Shown: positions 54,560-64,000, counted from the stretch's first letter. The stretch is DNA of 64,000 nt from Neiella marina (GCF_002165625.1 NZ_NGNS01000002.1:1-64000), one strand, 5' to 3'. Made by a program: numbers and translations. The notes: generated by a model not told the origin, from the sequence alone.

Positions 54560-55708
54560 ATGGAAAACAATCAATCGCTGATGGCGCGCGTCAAGTCCAT
54601 CAATTTACAAACGCTGGTGATGGTTGGCGCTATTATCGTCATTGCTATCTTCTTTAGTATTGCTACCGAAGGGGATTACCTAACTACCCGTAACGTATCG
54701 AACTTACTTCGCCAGACCGCTATCACCGGCATTTTGGCTATTGGTATGGTGTTCGTGATTGTCTCGGCGGAAATTGATCTGTCGGTCGGCTCGATGATGG
54801 GCTTGCTCGGTGGCGTTGCTGCCATTCTCGATGTTTGGTACGGCTGGCCATTGCCACTGACAATCATCGTGACCTTAATTGCTGGTTTATTACTGGGCGC
54901 TTGGAACGGCTGGTGGGTGGCTTACCGTAAGGTGCCATCGTTCATCGTGACACTCGCTGGTATGTTGGCGTTTCGCGGCATCTTGATCGGTATGACGGGC
55001 GGTACCACAGTTGCGCCTACCTCGGAAGAAATGGGCATTATCGGCCAAAGCTATTTGCCAAATAGCTTGAGTTGGCTCATTGGCGCAGGTTGCATGGCGT
55101 TGTTTGTTGGTTGGTCGATTCGGGGCAGAAAGCAGCGTCAAGCTCACGAGCTCGATGTCAAGCCGATGTCACATACCCTAGGGGCGCTTGTTGTCGCAGC
55201 GCTTGGTTTACTCATTTTGCTGTATGTTTTGAATGATTACCGAGGCGTACCGACTCCTGTTTTGATTCTGGCATCACTGATGGTGGTGCTGGGCTTTATT
55301 GCCAAGAAGACCTCGTTTGGTCGCCGCGTTTACGCTGTAGGTGGCAACCTTGAAGCCAGCCGTTTGTCAGGGCTAAATGTTGAGCGCATCAAGCTATCGG
55401 TATTTGCTTTGAATGGTTTGATGGTCGCTGTAGCGGCATTGATTCTGAGCTCTCGCTTAAGCGCAGGGTCGCCATCGGCAGGTACCATTGCTGAGCTCGA
55501 TGCCATCGCCGCTTGTGTGATCGGTGGCACTAGCTTAGCCGGTGGTGTAGGCACTGTCTTTGGCGCCGTATTAGGGGCTTTGATTATGACCAGCCTTGAT
55601 AATGGCATGAGCATGATGGATGTACCGACCTATTGGCAATACATCGTTAAGGGATCAATTTTGTTGTTGGCAGTGTGGATGGATGTCGCCAGTAAAGCCA
55701 AGCGTTAG
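54560..55708 (+). CDS. xylH: D-xylose ABC transporter permease
   Basis: A 382-residue inner-membrane permease with about ten helices. [13 protein letters not shown] and [23 protein letters not shown] (in part: [12 protein letters not shown]) are family motifs. It lies 11 bases after xylG and completes the transporter. Its stop codon sits inside a hairpin shared with the convergent FIST gene ten bases away. Genes for xylose isomerase and xylulokinase are not in the window. Confidence 0.95.
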   Translation: MENNQSLMARVKSINLQTLVMVGAIIVIAIFFSIATEGDYLTTRNVSNLLRQTAITGILAIGMVFVIVSAEIDLSVGSMMGLLGGVAAILDVWYGWPLPLTIIVTLIAGLLLGAWNGWWVAYRKVPSFIVTLAGMLAFRGILIGMTGGTTVAPTSEEMGIIGQSYLPNSLSWLIGAGCMALFVGWSIRGRKQRQAHELDVKPMSHTLGALVVAALGLLILLYVLNDYRGVPTPVLILASLMVVLGFIAKKTSFGRRVYAVGGNLEASRLSGLNVERIKLSVFALNGLMVAVAALILSSRLSAGSPSAGTIAELDAIAACVIGGTSLAGGVGTVFGAVLGALIMTSLDNGMSMMDVPTYWQYIVKGSILLLAVWMDVASKAKR

Positions 55709-55716
55709 CGCTTGGC
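55697..55716. terminator. Hairpin at the xylH/FIST-EAL convergent junction
   Basis: Arms GCCAAGCG and CGCTTGGC with TTAG loop (containing the xylH stop) lie just before the FIST-gene stop. The two genes end ten bases apart, so this is their only possible shared terminator; the T-tract is missing. Confidence 0.5.
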
Positions 55717-55718
55717 GG

Positions 55719-58265
55719 CTATCCTATCGGGCTTGCTCGTTTTAACCGAACTGGCTCAGGTGACGCGGACAGCAAGCCCGGTTCAGCCAGGTAGAAGCCT
55801 TGTAGGTAGTCGACCCCGAGATCTTCGACCATTTCGCAAACCGTTTCGTTGTGAACAAATTCGGCAACTGTTTCAATTTTCATATCGGTAAATAATTTCA
55901 CCATATTGGAAACAATGAGACGTTGCCGCTCATTGCGATCAATATGGCGAATAAGGCTGCCATCAAATTTAATCACATCCGGTGAGAGCGCCAGAATTTC
56001 ATCAATATTTGAATAGCCCGAGCCAAAGTCATCAATGATTAGCCGGGCGCCGTGGCGACGTATCGCCGAACATATATTTTTCAGATGCAGGTAGTCTTCA
56101 ATTTCCTCAGTTTCAACGATTTCAATGCCGAGCAAGTGTGGCGTTTTTAGTCGCGAAATGCGGTTCAACAACAACTGCATGGTATGGTCATTTTGCAAGT
56201 CTTGTGGCGCTAAGTTAATCGAATAACGTTTGTCACCTCCGTCCATCAAGGTCAGTGCTTGCTCGATAATATGCCGACTTAAGCGACTGTATACGTGAGT
56301 GTCTTGAATCGGCACCAAAAATTCGCTGGGCAATATGAATTGGTCATGCTGGTGAATGCGCACTAAGCACTCGGTTGATACTTGCTGACGATCGCCGGCT
56401 GAAAATATCGGATGACCAAACAAGAATACTCGCTGTTCCGCCAGTGCCGTGTTGACCTGATACAGGGCATTAATATGATGCTGAACTTGGCTGGTTGAGC
56501 CTGATAATTCATTGGCAGAACAGACCAAACTATTTTTCTGTCGAGCTCGACGTCGAGCTTCATGAGCTTTTAGGACTAGCTCATTGGTTTTGCAGTTATC
56601 GTTTGCTAAGTCAGAATAGTCGGCGATCCCGGCCGTCAATACCACATTGAGATAAGCGCCGTTGAGGTGGCCTGTTAAGTCAATGGGTTGAGCTTCTAGT
56701 TCTTCAATGAACTGCTCAATGGTGTGACCCAGAATCGGTGTCATATCGCCACTAACGCGCTGTAGCGTCAATACCCACTCACTCGGGCCGGTGTAATACA
56801 CATGGCAGTTGGCTTCCAGTTCACAAGCCCACAGCTGAATTTTTTTAGCGACATAACGAAGCGCAACGTCACCAATATGATGACCATAGAATTCATTAAT
56901 TGCCGCCAGATTGTTAAGTCGAACGGCCACCGCATGGGTAATGTGGACGCTATTACTGCACGCCTCCTGCAGTGCCATGTAGTTTGGCAAGCCCGTTAAC
57001 GAATCTGTTTTTAAGGATTGAACCAATTGCTGGTTTTTGTGGGCCACCTCTGTTTCTAAGTCTTCCGTCATCACTTCCAAATCAGCTAGCGAGCGCCGAA
57101 TAACATGAAACAAGTGAGATAGTGAATTATGAGCATCATGAGGCATTACCCCCGGGGGCTGTGATGTCGGGCTCTCTGATAGCGCCAGATAAGTCAGCGT
57201 GTGGTGTAACGACTGTGGCTGTTTTACCCCCGAGAACTCGCCGTAACAGTAAAAACCAGCTGTTTGCGCAAGTTCAGCAAAAGGTTCCAGTTCGTTGGCG
57301 CCGGGTTGATGAACAAGATTGGCACGTGAGCAACAGTTGTAGATGAAGATCGATTCGGGCTGAAATTCTTCAAGCTGGGCCAGGCTATCTTGTTTGTGCT
57401 GTGCGGTTAGAGATGGATGACTATAGACAAACCAGACTTCCTCGCCTTCGGTGAGGCCGTGATCGAACTCAATGCTGCCATCTTGGTGGATGCGCGTTGG
57501 TGTCAGTACCGTGTACTCTCGCTGATCGCCGGTCATCAATGGGAAGTCAGCAATCGCCTCCAGCGACACTTTTTGGCCGTTGTTCAAGTATCGGCAGTAT
57601 TGGTCGTAGGCGGTTCTGCCACCTATTTTATAAACCCGATTACCTGCCGAAAACCCGACTTGATGAGCTCGACCAATTGGGAACCAGTCAGACAAGCCGC
57701 AGTTGACAGCACTTAAGCTCAGAGAGCTCAAACTGATAGCAATTGCTGCTCGGTGGTGGATCTCGTCATTCAGCAATAACCATGATCCTGAAGGTATTGG
57801 CACAGCTTGGCCGCCAGCGATCACTATTTCATGCTCGAGGGTCTGCATCCCTTGCCAGAATAGTTCGCTATTAAACGAGAAATTATCAACCAGAATCAAC
57901 AACACTTGGGTGTCGTCATTCACGATATCAGCAGCGATTTGTTGGCCGGCCTCATACAGGTCATCGGTCATCGGTTGCCAACTCGCAGCAAGGCGAGTGT
58001 TTTCAAACCAACTGATGATCACCGTGATACTGTGGATCTCTGCATCGGCATTGACGACGCCTTGCTGACTACTAGCCCCGGTGATTAGAGCAGTAGGAAG
58101 TTGCTGCTGGATTTGTTTCGCATACTGCTCAACATTACTGGTGTATTCATAGGCATATAGCTGCACCAAGACCGCAGAAGGATCTGCCGGCGCTTGCGCA
58201 GAGGCGACTTGTAACCATTGCTTGAGGTGCTCAATGGATTCTATATGACTCGATTGGGTATACAC
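55719..58265 (-). CDS. FIST-sensor protein with degenerate GGDEF and EAL domains
   Basis: An 848-residue soluble protein. FIST-N and FIST-C domains (about 15-375), thought to bind small ligands such as amino acids, precede a GGDEF domain that begins correctly (TDSLTGLPNYMAL) but has GPSEW in place of GGDEF, so it cannot make c-di-GMP. The EAL domain (about 590-840) has ECLVRI, GIEIVETEEIED and IIDDFGSGYSNIDEI, compatible with phosphodiesterase activity. It lies between xylFGH and the epimerase pseudogene on the opposite strand, so a link with xylose is possible but unproven. Confidence 0.88.
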   Translation of the reverse strand: MYTQSSHIESIEHLKQWLQVASAQAPADPSAVLVQLYAYEYTSNVEQYAKQIQQQLPTALITGASSQQGVVNADAEIHSITVIISWFENTRLAASWQPMTDDLYEAGQQIAADIVNDDTQVLLILVDNFSFNSELFWQGMQTLEHEIVIAGGQAVPIPSGSWLLLNDEIHHRAAIAISLSSLSLSAVNCGLSDWFPIGRAHQVGFSAGNRVYKIGGRTAYDQYCRYLNNGQKVSLEAIADFPLMTGDQREYTVLTPTRIHQDGSIEFDHGLTEGEEVWFVYSHPSLTAQHKQDSLAQLEEFQPESIFIYNCCSRANLVHQPGANELEPFAELAQTAGFYCYGEFSGVKQPQSLHHTLTYLALSESPTSQPPGVMPHDAHNSLSHLFHVIRRSLADLEVMTEDLETEVAHKNQQLVQSLKTDSLTGLPNYMALQEACSNSVHITHAVAVRLNNLAAINEFYGHHIGDVALRYVAKKIQLWACELEANCHVYYTGPSEWVLTLQRVSGDMTPILGHTIEQFIEELEAQPIDLTGHLNGAYLNVVLTAGIADYSDLANDNCKTNELVLKAHEARRRARQKNSLVCSANELSGSTSQVQHHINALYQVNTALAEQRVFLFGHPIFSAGDRQQVSTECLVRIHQHDQFILPSEFLVPIQDTHVYSRLSRHIIEQALTLMDGGDKRYSINLAPQDLQNDHTMQLLLNRISRLKTPHLLGIEIVETEEIEDYLHLKNICSAIRRHGARLIIDDFGSGYSNIDEILALSPDVIKFDGSLIRHIDRNERQRLIVSNMVKLFTDMKIETVAEFVHNETVCEMVEDLGVDYLQGFYLAEPGLLSASPEPVRLKRASPIG

Positions 58266-58512
58266 GATTGCTCGATCCCTAACACATCAACAGATTCTCA
58301 GTTGCGGATCATAAGCCGAGGATAAAAAATTGTGCAGTTGTGTGATCACTCTTTTGCCCGATTGTTATCAGGAAAACGCGCTAATCAATATCGCCATCAC
58401 ACTCTTGTGGTTTTGATATCGTTTTCGGTCTGAATTGCTATGGATCAACGTTTTGACCGGATGGAGCCTCTAGCTTCTCAGTATGCTGTTGCAATTATTA
58501 AGGAATAGGCCG

Positions 58513-59999
58513 ATGTGGCGCCATAGTCGGCTGTTGTTTGCTCTTTGTAGTTTGTTTGTCGTCAATTTGTCGATTGGCTCAGCTTGGGCCAAAGAACCAC
58601 CGATGTTAATGCCGACGGCAAAACAGTGGCATCAACATATCGAACACAATTTAGTTCGTTATTGGATGCAGCCTACCGCTTTCGGTGAACCAGAAGGCAA
58701 TTTTCCAACTTATCGCTGTTTTGATGGCTCTTTGCCAGATCCCAAAGCCTTGTGTGAAGCGCTTGACCAGCCTTGGATCAAACCTTTGCTCGGACGCCAG
58801 TACACGCGGATGATCTCTAGGCAGGTCTACACCTATGGCGTGATTTATCACCTCACAGGCAATGAGCGCGCGTTGGCTTTAGCCAAATCAGGAATTGATT
58901 ATTTGTTGGCGTATCACTACGACAGGACCAATGGCGGCTTTGTCAGTTATTTGGAACACGGTAAGCCGGGATTGAATTGGCGCCAAAGACCTTCTCAAGA
59001 TCAATCGTACGCCCTGGTTGGGCTTGCTTTTTATTATTATCTGACTCGTGATTCCGAAGTTGAAAAAGTGTTGATCGACACTCAAAATTTCATCTTCGAT
59101 AAGTATCGCAATGAGACCAACAATGAGCTCTATTGGGTGCTTGAGGACAGTGATGATAACAAAGCCAAGCAGCAAGAGTTAGTGGCACAGCTTGACCAAA
59201 TAAATGCCTATATGTTGATGGCTGGGCCGTTGTTGCCGAAACAGCATGAGTTGAAATGGAAAACGGATCTGGCTTGGTTGACCGAGGTACTTGTCAACAA
59301 TTACCACAGTACCGAACAAATGCGCTTCTATGGCGGTATCCATCATGCTGCGGCGAAAGCTAGTTTTGGTCGCCATAATGATTACGGCCACACGGTCAAA
59401 GCCTATTGGATGCTCTATTTGGCGGCCGATTACCTCGGTCGAGAGGATTGGATTGCACTGGCGACTGATGGTATCGAGTTGACCTTAGAGCGAGCTCTAA
59501 ACTTTACTCCGATTCGGGCTCTTGCCGATACTGAAGCCAGACAACAATTGATCAGCCACTTTGGCGCAGATGGCGATACTTACTTTTGGCGTGGTGATGA
59601 GAATTCGATGTACGCTGCATGGTGGCAGTGGGCAGAGCTCGATCAAGCGGCCATGCTCTAGCTTTGGCCGATCGGTCGTTGCTGAAATATCTCAACCACA
59701 CGGTTAATAACTTTGTTCAATTCAGGATGGATCCGCGCTATGGCGAAGATCGGTTCGGCAAGCAGCATCATTGGAAGAATGGATTCCATTCATTAGAGCA
59801 CGCGCTGATTAGTTACATCGGCTTACAGCAACTCAGAGGTCAGCCGATCATCTTGTATTTTGCTTTACCTCAAAATAGTCCAGCGGACGTTAATCCCTAC
59901 TACTTCAAAGCGGCTCAGGTGACGAGTGAGGCGGTCACTAATTCGACGTCGCAGCAGCAAAAACAACGATACCAGTTCTCCGGTGTGACTGCGCGTTGA
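58513..59999 (+). pseudogene. AGE-family (N-acylglucosamine 2-epimerase-like) protein, broken by a frameshift
   Basis: The first frame (58513-59661, signal peptide cleaved near AWA-KE) carries the (alpha/alpha)6-barrel of AGE-type sugar epimerases/isomerases up to YAAWWQWAELDQAAML and hits TAG at 59659. The -1 frame continues at once with LALADRSLLKYL and later HHWKNGFHSLEHALISYIG, the expected family C-terminus with its catalytic His. One lost base near 59655 explains the split; together they give about 495 residues. ATG 58513 has AAGGA upstream and is preferred to 58483. The location beside xylose and xylosidase genes suggests a sugar epimerase. No slippery heptamer is evident, so programmed frameshifting is unlikely; decay or sequencing error are the options. 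Confidence 0.78.
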
Positions 60000-60014
60000 T
60001 GGTTGTCATCAAAT

Positions 60015-60044
60015 AAAAAAGCACCTGATTGTAGGTGCTTTTTT
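60015..60044. terminator. Bidirectional terminator between epimerase and xylosidase genes
   Basis: Arms AAAAAAGCACCT and AGGTGCTTTTTT with a six-base loop serve the two convergent genes. Confidence 0.93.
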
Positions 60045-60073
60045 GATTCTACTTTCGAGCTTCTGGGAAGCTG

Positions 60074-61699
60074 TTAATCCCAATCTGGATCGGAAGCTTC
60101 TTGGTAATCGAGGTAGTCGAAGTCAGCGTGTAAGTTTTGACCCGTAATATCGCAGGCAAATAAACCGACAAAGGTACCAGTAAAGCGAAACACATCCGGG
60201 CCACCTTCATCGGACATTGGTGTGCTATTGAGTTTCGGTCCGATCAAATACCATTGCTCGCCATCTAATGAGTAACTGAATTGATACCACTGTTTGTCGA
60301 GATTGACCTTCAAGTAAACTCGGCCATTGGATTCAATTTCTACCGCAGGTAATTCATCATAAGCATCGTCCTGATATTGGACAATTTGGAGGATGGTGTT
60401 GCCATCGTCATTAACAGTTTGCTTTAAAAAGTAGTGGCCTGTTCGTGAGTAATAAACCACTAATCCTGCCATTTGCATATAGCTTTGAGGGGCAAACTCC
60501 ATTGCTGTTTCAGCACTAGCGTAAAAGCTTTGCCAACGACGCGCCACTAAGCTTTGTTGATAACGAGAGTATAGGTAGTGGCGCCCACGTAGTCGCAAAA
60601 AGCCCGGCCGTTCAGTTAAGCTCGCCCAACTCGGGTCCACTGGCTCGCGCAGAGTCTGTAGGTTGATGGATAACTCGGCACTATCAAAGTCATCTCGTTG
60701 TGGAGCCTTTGGCCAAGGGCAAGGTGGTAAATCGGGTGCGACAACTTCAACGAATGGGGTATTTCCGCCATCTTCCAAGTATGGCCAACCCTCATGCCAG
60801 CGTACTTTTTGTATGCATGATTCGCGACCAAGAATACTGCGACCGTTGCCCCATTTCGGGATGAACTGATAGCCCTCAGGATTTTTGATTTGTCGACCAG
60901 CAAGGTGGGTCATGTACCACTCGTCATTTTGAGTCGCAAAAAAGAAACCATGGCCTGCTCGTTGTAATCGCGCTTCCTCTTTAAAACGAGAAGTCAGCAT
61001 TGGATTGTGCGGGTGGAGTTCGTATGGGCCCCAGATGTTTCTCGAGCGACAAACGGTGACTGCGTGGTAGTTTTCGGTGCCACCCTCGGCGGTAATTAGG
61101 TAGTAATAACCGTCTTTTTTGAGGATCTGAGGTCCTTCTGTGCAACCTAATTCGGTGCCTTTAAAAATAGTCTCAACGGGGCCAATTAACTGGCCCTCTG
61201 CTGGATCAAATTGCTGCATGATGATACCGCCAAAATAGTTGGTGCCTTTGCGGCCATCCCACACCATATTGACCATATACTTTTTGCCGTCGTCGTCATG
61301 AAACATTGATGGGTCAAAACCATAGTTTCCGATCGACACCGGCTCGCTCCATGGGCCTTCGATATTTTCTGCGGTCACCACATAGCAAGGAGTCGCCATC
61401 CAGCTGCCGCCCCGGCAACTGTGGGTATTGCTGAAACAGAGCCAAAACTTGCCATCGGCATAAGACAAAGTCGGCGCATAGACGCCCTCCGAGTTGTCCA
61501 TGCCAATCATGTTCAAATGCGTCAAAGTACTCAGCGGGTGGGTGAGTAAGCGCCAGTTGACCAGATCTTTGGAATGGTGGATTTGAATACCAGGAAACCA
61601 TTCGAAGGTAGAAGTGGCAATGTAATAGTCATCGCCAACGCGGCAAATGGATGGGTCGGGGTTAAAGCCACGAATGACAGGGTTTTTGATCAGCGTCAT
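60074..61699 (-). CDS. xynB: GH43 beta-xylosidase (subfamily 11-like), cytoplasmic
   Basis: A 541-residue enzyme without signal peptide, so it acts on xylo-oligosaccharides inside the cell. The five-bladed propeller starts NPVIRGFNPDPSICR with the catalytic base Asp15; Asp129 in YGFDPSMF is the pKa modulator and Glu188 in CTEGPQ the acid, close to D14, D127 and E186 of the Selenomonas beta-xylosidase. A C-terminal beta-sandwich (about 335-541) is typical of this class. A strong AAGGAG precedes the ATG. It is divergent from an AraC regulator that is its probable activator. Confidence 0.94.
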   Translation of the reverse strand: MTLIKNPVIRGFNPDPSICRVGDDYYIATSTFEWFPGIQIHHSKDLVNWRLLTHPLSTLTHLNMIGMDNSEGVYAPTLSYADGKFWLCFSNTHSCRGGSWMATPCYVVTAENIEGPWSEPVSIGNYGFDPSMFHDDDGKKYMVNMVWDGRKGTNYFGGIIMQQFDPAEGQLIGPVETIFKGTELGCTEGPQILKKDGYYYLITAEGGTENYHAVTVCRSRNIWGPYELHPHNPMLTSRFKEEARLQRAGHGFFFATQNDEWYMTHLAGRQIKNPEGYQFIPKWGNGRSILGRESCIQKVRWHEGWPYLEDGGNTPFVEVVAPDLPPCPWPKAPQRDDFDSAELSINLQTLREPVDPSWASLTERPGFLRLRGRHYLYSRYQQSLVARRWQSFYASAETAMEFAPQSYMQMAGLVVYYSRTGHYFLKQTVNDDGNTILQIVQYQDDAYDELPAVEIESNGRVYLKVNLDKQWYQFSYSLDGEQWYLIGPKLNSTPMSDEGGPDVFRFTGTFVGLFACDITGQNLHADFDYLDYQEASDPDWD

Positions 61700-61805
61700 A
61701 AGAACTCCTTATTTTTATGATTATAAGGCTATTGCTTTATCTTGGCGATATATGTATCAAAGTGGTATGTTTATATAAATAAATTGTTGTTAAGGTGCCC
61801 TGGAT
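61700..61805. promoter_or_regulatory. Short divergent promoter region of xylosidase and AraC regulator
   Basis: 106 AT-rich bases, including a TATATAAATAAA stretch, separate the two start codons. It is the likely site of AraC-type control, but no direct-repeat operator could be assigned. Confidence 0.5.
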
Positions 61806-62684
61806 GTGACGAATGTCAGCTTTGAGAACATTCATTTACCAGCCGCGACTCATTATGGGTTGCGTCATTACCAGTTACGGCCTGATCAGTGTTTCAGCAT
61901 CGATGATCATTTTCATTTAATGTATGAGCTGATGTGGTTCCGAGATATTTCAGCCTCGGTCACCATTCAAGAACGCAGTTATTCTTTGCGAGCAAACAGT
62001 TTGCTTTTTGTGCCGTCTTTGATGGTGCATCGAATGAAGACTGAAGCCAAGCGTCAGGACTTTTTTTTGCTGCAATATGAAGCAGGATTGTATGCCGACC
62101 TCGATCTCCTGCCTCAGCAACAACCCATGTTGTTGCCTCTGATCACCGAGCTTGAGGAGCGTGATGCAGAGCGAATGAATCATCTAACTGGTTGGTTGGA
62201 GCAAGTTGAAGAGGGCCCACAGCAGTTGTTGCTCAAACAAAGCTTGATGCGGACCTTATTGTTGTTTGTGGCGCAATTGCAACACCAACAACGCCATTTG
62301 CAATCGAGTGAGTTTAGTGGCCACCGCGCTCAATCGGGAATGAACAAAGTATTCCCTTTATTGCAACGGTTGGAGTCGGATCCGAAATTGCAAATAAGCT
62401 TGGATGATGCGGCTTCATATTGCGGTATGTCGCGCTATCATTTTTCACGAACATTCAAGACGCTGCTCGGTCAGAATTTTAAAGACTACTTACTCAAACG
62501 GAAGATCAGTGCCGCCGTTGGCCTGCTGATTAATACAGAGCTTACGATTGCCGAGATCGCTTATCAGTGTGAGTTTACTGATAGCGCTTATTTCTGCGCC
62601 AAATTCAAACAGCAAATGGGGCAGACGCCACGGCAATTTCGCAATGGCGTGCTGCAAGCGAATGAGTTCGCTACCTCTGAGTGA
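61806..62684 (+). CDS. AraC-family transcriptional regulator
   Basis: A 292-residue regulator with an N-terminal cupin-like sugar-sensing domain (about 10-110, FSIDDHFHLMYELMW) and a C-terminal double helix-turn-helix (about 190-285: SLDDAASYCGMSRYHFSRTFK and IAEIAYQCEFTDSAYFCAKFK, each shown in part in the family as AAxxxGMSxxHFSRxFK). The start is GTG 61806 with AAGG upstream; the overlapping ATG 61804 is out of frame. Divergence from the GH43 gene suggests it governs xylo-oligosaccharide use. Confidence 0.88.
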   Translation: MTNVSFENIHLPAATHYGLRHYQLRPDQCFSIDDHFHLMYELMWFRDISASVTIQERSYSLRANSLLFVPSLMVHRMKTEAKRQDFFLLQYEAGLYADLDLLPQQQPMLLPLITELEERDAERMNHLTGWLEQVEEGPQQLLLKQSLMRTLLLFVAQLQHQQRHLQSSEFSGHRAQSGMNKVFPLLQRLESDPKLQISLDDAASYCGMSRYHFSRTFKTLLGQNFKDYLLKRKISAAVGLLINTELTIAEIAYQCEFTDSAYFCAKFKQQMGQTPRQFRNGVLQANEFATSE

Positions 62685-62699
62685 TGTTGCTAGCCCCTG

Positions 62700-64000
62700 T
62701 TACTTAGTTTCTGGCAACTGTTGCGGTTCCTCGGCAGCGGTATGAGTGTGATAAATGTGCACATCTCGTTGAGGGAATGGAATATTGATTCCCTCCTCAT
62801 CAAACTTCAATTTGATTTGCCGTGTCAGGTCCCAATACACATCCCAATAGTTTTCTGTTCTGACCCAAGGCCGCACCCAAAAATCCACCGAAGACTCCCC
62901 TAAATTGGCCACTTTGATCACCGGTTCAGGATGCTTTAGCACATGCTCGTGAGCTTTAACGACGCTAGTGATCACCGCTTCAGCTTTGGCGATATCATCT
63001 TTATAGCCGATACCAAACACCAAATCGACACGCCGCACTCGCTCAGCGGTGACATTGGTGATGACGTCTTCCCAGATCTTGTTGTTGGGGACGATGATAC
63101 GCTGGTTATCAATGGTTTTAATGGTTGCATTGACCAAACTAAGCTTTTCTACCGTGCCAGAGACGCCGCCTGCTTTAACCATGTCATTGACGTCGAATGG
63201 GCGATAAATCAGGATCATCAAACCAGATGCAAAATTTGACAGTGTTCCTTGCAAGGCAAAACCGATAACAATACCGGCCATACCAAAGCCTGCCAGTAGT
63301 GGCCCCACTTCGATTCCCGCTTGACCAAGTGCCACTAGAATACCGAACAGCATGATAATTTTATGGACGATGGAGGCAAAAAAGTCTTTCAGCAAGGCCG
63401 ATAAATTGAGCTTTGAATTGTTGGTTGCTTTGAGCACCAACTTGCGTGCGGTTTTGGCTGCAAATGAAAACACCGCCAAAATAGCAATTATAAGCAACAG
63501 CTTGAATAGTAAGTCTGGGCCATATTCCAGTGCTGCCGACCAAAGCTTGGATGACCAGCGAGATATCAAACGGGATATCACGTTGACATTGAAAATGTCT
63601 TCGGTAACCGAACCGGTGCTAGCAATAAGCACCTCTTTGTATTTACTGGTATTGGTTCCAAGCTGATCGAGCAAATTTACCGTCAATTCCAGTGAACTGT
63701 TGTTACTGTCGATTTTTTGTTGGTAAGCACGAATCGCGGTATCGAGGTGTTCTTGTTCCGATGCCAGCGCTTCAGATTTCTCGCTGTCTAGTTCGGCAAT
63801 CTGTTGTTCTGAATAGACCAATAGCAAGCTAATATCGTCGGCCCGTTCGACCAAAGCTTTGGAAAAGGTGACTCGATCACTGCTGGTGGTTAAACCCACT
63901 TTATCCTGCCAAAGAATGTTTTTCATGGTGAAGCTGAGCATGGCATCAAGCCGTTGCTGCAACTGAGCCATTTGGGTTTCCCATTCCAATAGCTTGTTGC
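62700..64000 (-). CDS. MscS-family mechanosensitive channel, 5' end outside window
   Basis: At least 433 residues; the frame is still open at the window edge, so the true start is upstream. A helical, partly coiled-coil N-terminal part (about the first 130 residues seen) leads to membrane helices (two or more, around 160-260) including the pore-lining segment GIVIGFALQGTLSNFASGLMIL (in part: FALQGTLSNFASG), followed by the MscS beta domain (IYRPFDVNDMVKAGG, IIVPNNKIW) and the alpha-beta domain ending FPQRDVHIYH. It opens under membrane tension to release solutes. It converges with the AraC gene, 16 bases away. Confidence 0.92.
   Translation of the reverse strand, partial: NKLLEWETQMAQLQQRLDAMLSFTMKNILWQDKVGLTTSSDRVTFSKALVERADDISLLLVYSEQQIAELDSEKSEALASEQEHLDTAIRAYQQKIDSNNSSLELTVNLLDQLGTNTSKYKEVLIASTGSVTEDIFNVNVISRLISRWSSKLWSAALEYGPDLLFKLLLIIAILAVFSFAAKTARKLVLKATNNSKLNLSALLKDFFASIVHKIIMLFGILVALGQAGIEVGPLLAGFGMAGIVIGFALQGTLSNFASGLMILIYRPFDVNDMVKAGGVSGTVEKLSLVNATIKTIDNQRIIVPNNKIWEDVITNVTAERVRRVDLVFGIGYKDDIAKAEAVITSVVKAHEHVLKHPEPVIKVANLGESSVDFWVRPWVRTENYWDVYWDLTRQIKLKFDEEGINIPFPQRDVHIYHTHTAAEEPQQLPETK

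Noticed and set aside
59619-59999. Independent small gene after the epimerase
   Set aside because: Its sequence continues the AGE-family protein exactly where the first frame breaks, so it is the second half of a frameshifted gene.
1-64000. CRISPR arrays, insertion sequences, prophage, tRNA or rRNA genes
   Set aside because: No regular repeat-spacer array, transposase, integrase, phage structural gene or cloverleaf/rRNA core was seen.

Overview
The window reads as a chromosomal segment of a free-living, probably marine gammaproteobacterium with moderate GC. The evidence is a Lap/Bpf-type adhesin operon ordered as in Shewanella, a thrABC operon with a leader-peptide attenuator, grcA, a CymA-like NapC cytochrome, SlyD and FklB, and a GH8 xylanase whose catalytic residues fall in the register of the Pseudoalteromonas haloplanktis enzyme. 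An Alteromonadales/Vibrionales-like host is the best guess; no rRNA or tRNA gene was seen to settle it.

Layout. 1-10240: biofilm adhesin operon (adhesin C-terminus, TolC-like, OmpA-like, LapG protease, LapD receptor, a small convergent conserved gene, LapB ABC exporter, LapC adaptor). 10290-17162: SlyD, a glycerophosphodiesterase, a lipoprotein TIM-barrel glycosidase behind a LacI-type operator, FklB, a carboxylesterase and a MalS-like alpha-amylase. 17534-23317: a PotD-like binding protein overlapping a GGDEF-EAL membrane protein (NspS/MbaA-like), then a second GGDEF-EAL protein. 23357-25616: three small envelope genes (Kazal-like lipoprotein, Sel1-like lipoprotein, unknown membrane-anchored protein). 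25633-29283: minus-strand operon of a TIR-like/TPR/transmembrane/lipoyl-like protein, a CbiX/SirB-type chelatase and TesB. 29607-34502: threonine leader and thrABC. 34751-46087: a stand-alone ExoP-type binding domain, grcA with an FNR-type box, a GAF-GAF-GGDEF-EAL protein, a WbuC cupin, a Tag-like glycosylase, a YvcK-family protein, a GntR regulator, an octaheme HAO-like cytochrome plus NapC/CymA-like cytochrome, and glpX. 46088-49795: avtA, serC and serA. 49860-62684: xylan/xylose region with GH8 xylanase, xylFGH, a FIST-GGDEF-EAL protein, a frameshifted AGE-family epimerase, a GH43 beta-xylosidase and an AraC regulator. 62700-64000: an MscS channel cut by the window edge.

How it fits together. 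Two themes dominate. The first is cyclic di-GMP control of attachment: five GGDEF/EAL-type proteins lie in 64 kb, one being the degenerate LapD receptor that should hold back the LapG protease and so keep the adhesin on the surface; one pair looks like a periplasmic polyamine sensor wired to a c-di-GMP enzyme. The second is plant or algal polysaccharide use: secreted xylanase, ABC uptake of xylose, intracellular xylosidase, periplasmic amylase and other glycosidases, with LacI-type palindromes at two of the loci.

Most unusual items: the TIR-like/TPR/lipoyl-like protein whose lipoyl-type domain lacks the modifiable lysine; the HAO-like cytochrome with one CxxCY motif and an in-frame amber codon before its C-terminal 64 residues; a Kazal-like lipoprotein that has lost both cysteines of one expected disulfide; the frameshifted AGE epimerase; and a compact thr attenuator visible at base-pair level. 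Function calls come from recognising motifs and family architecture by eye; no database search was run.
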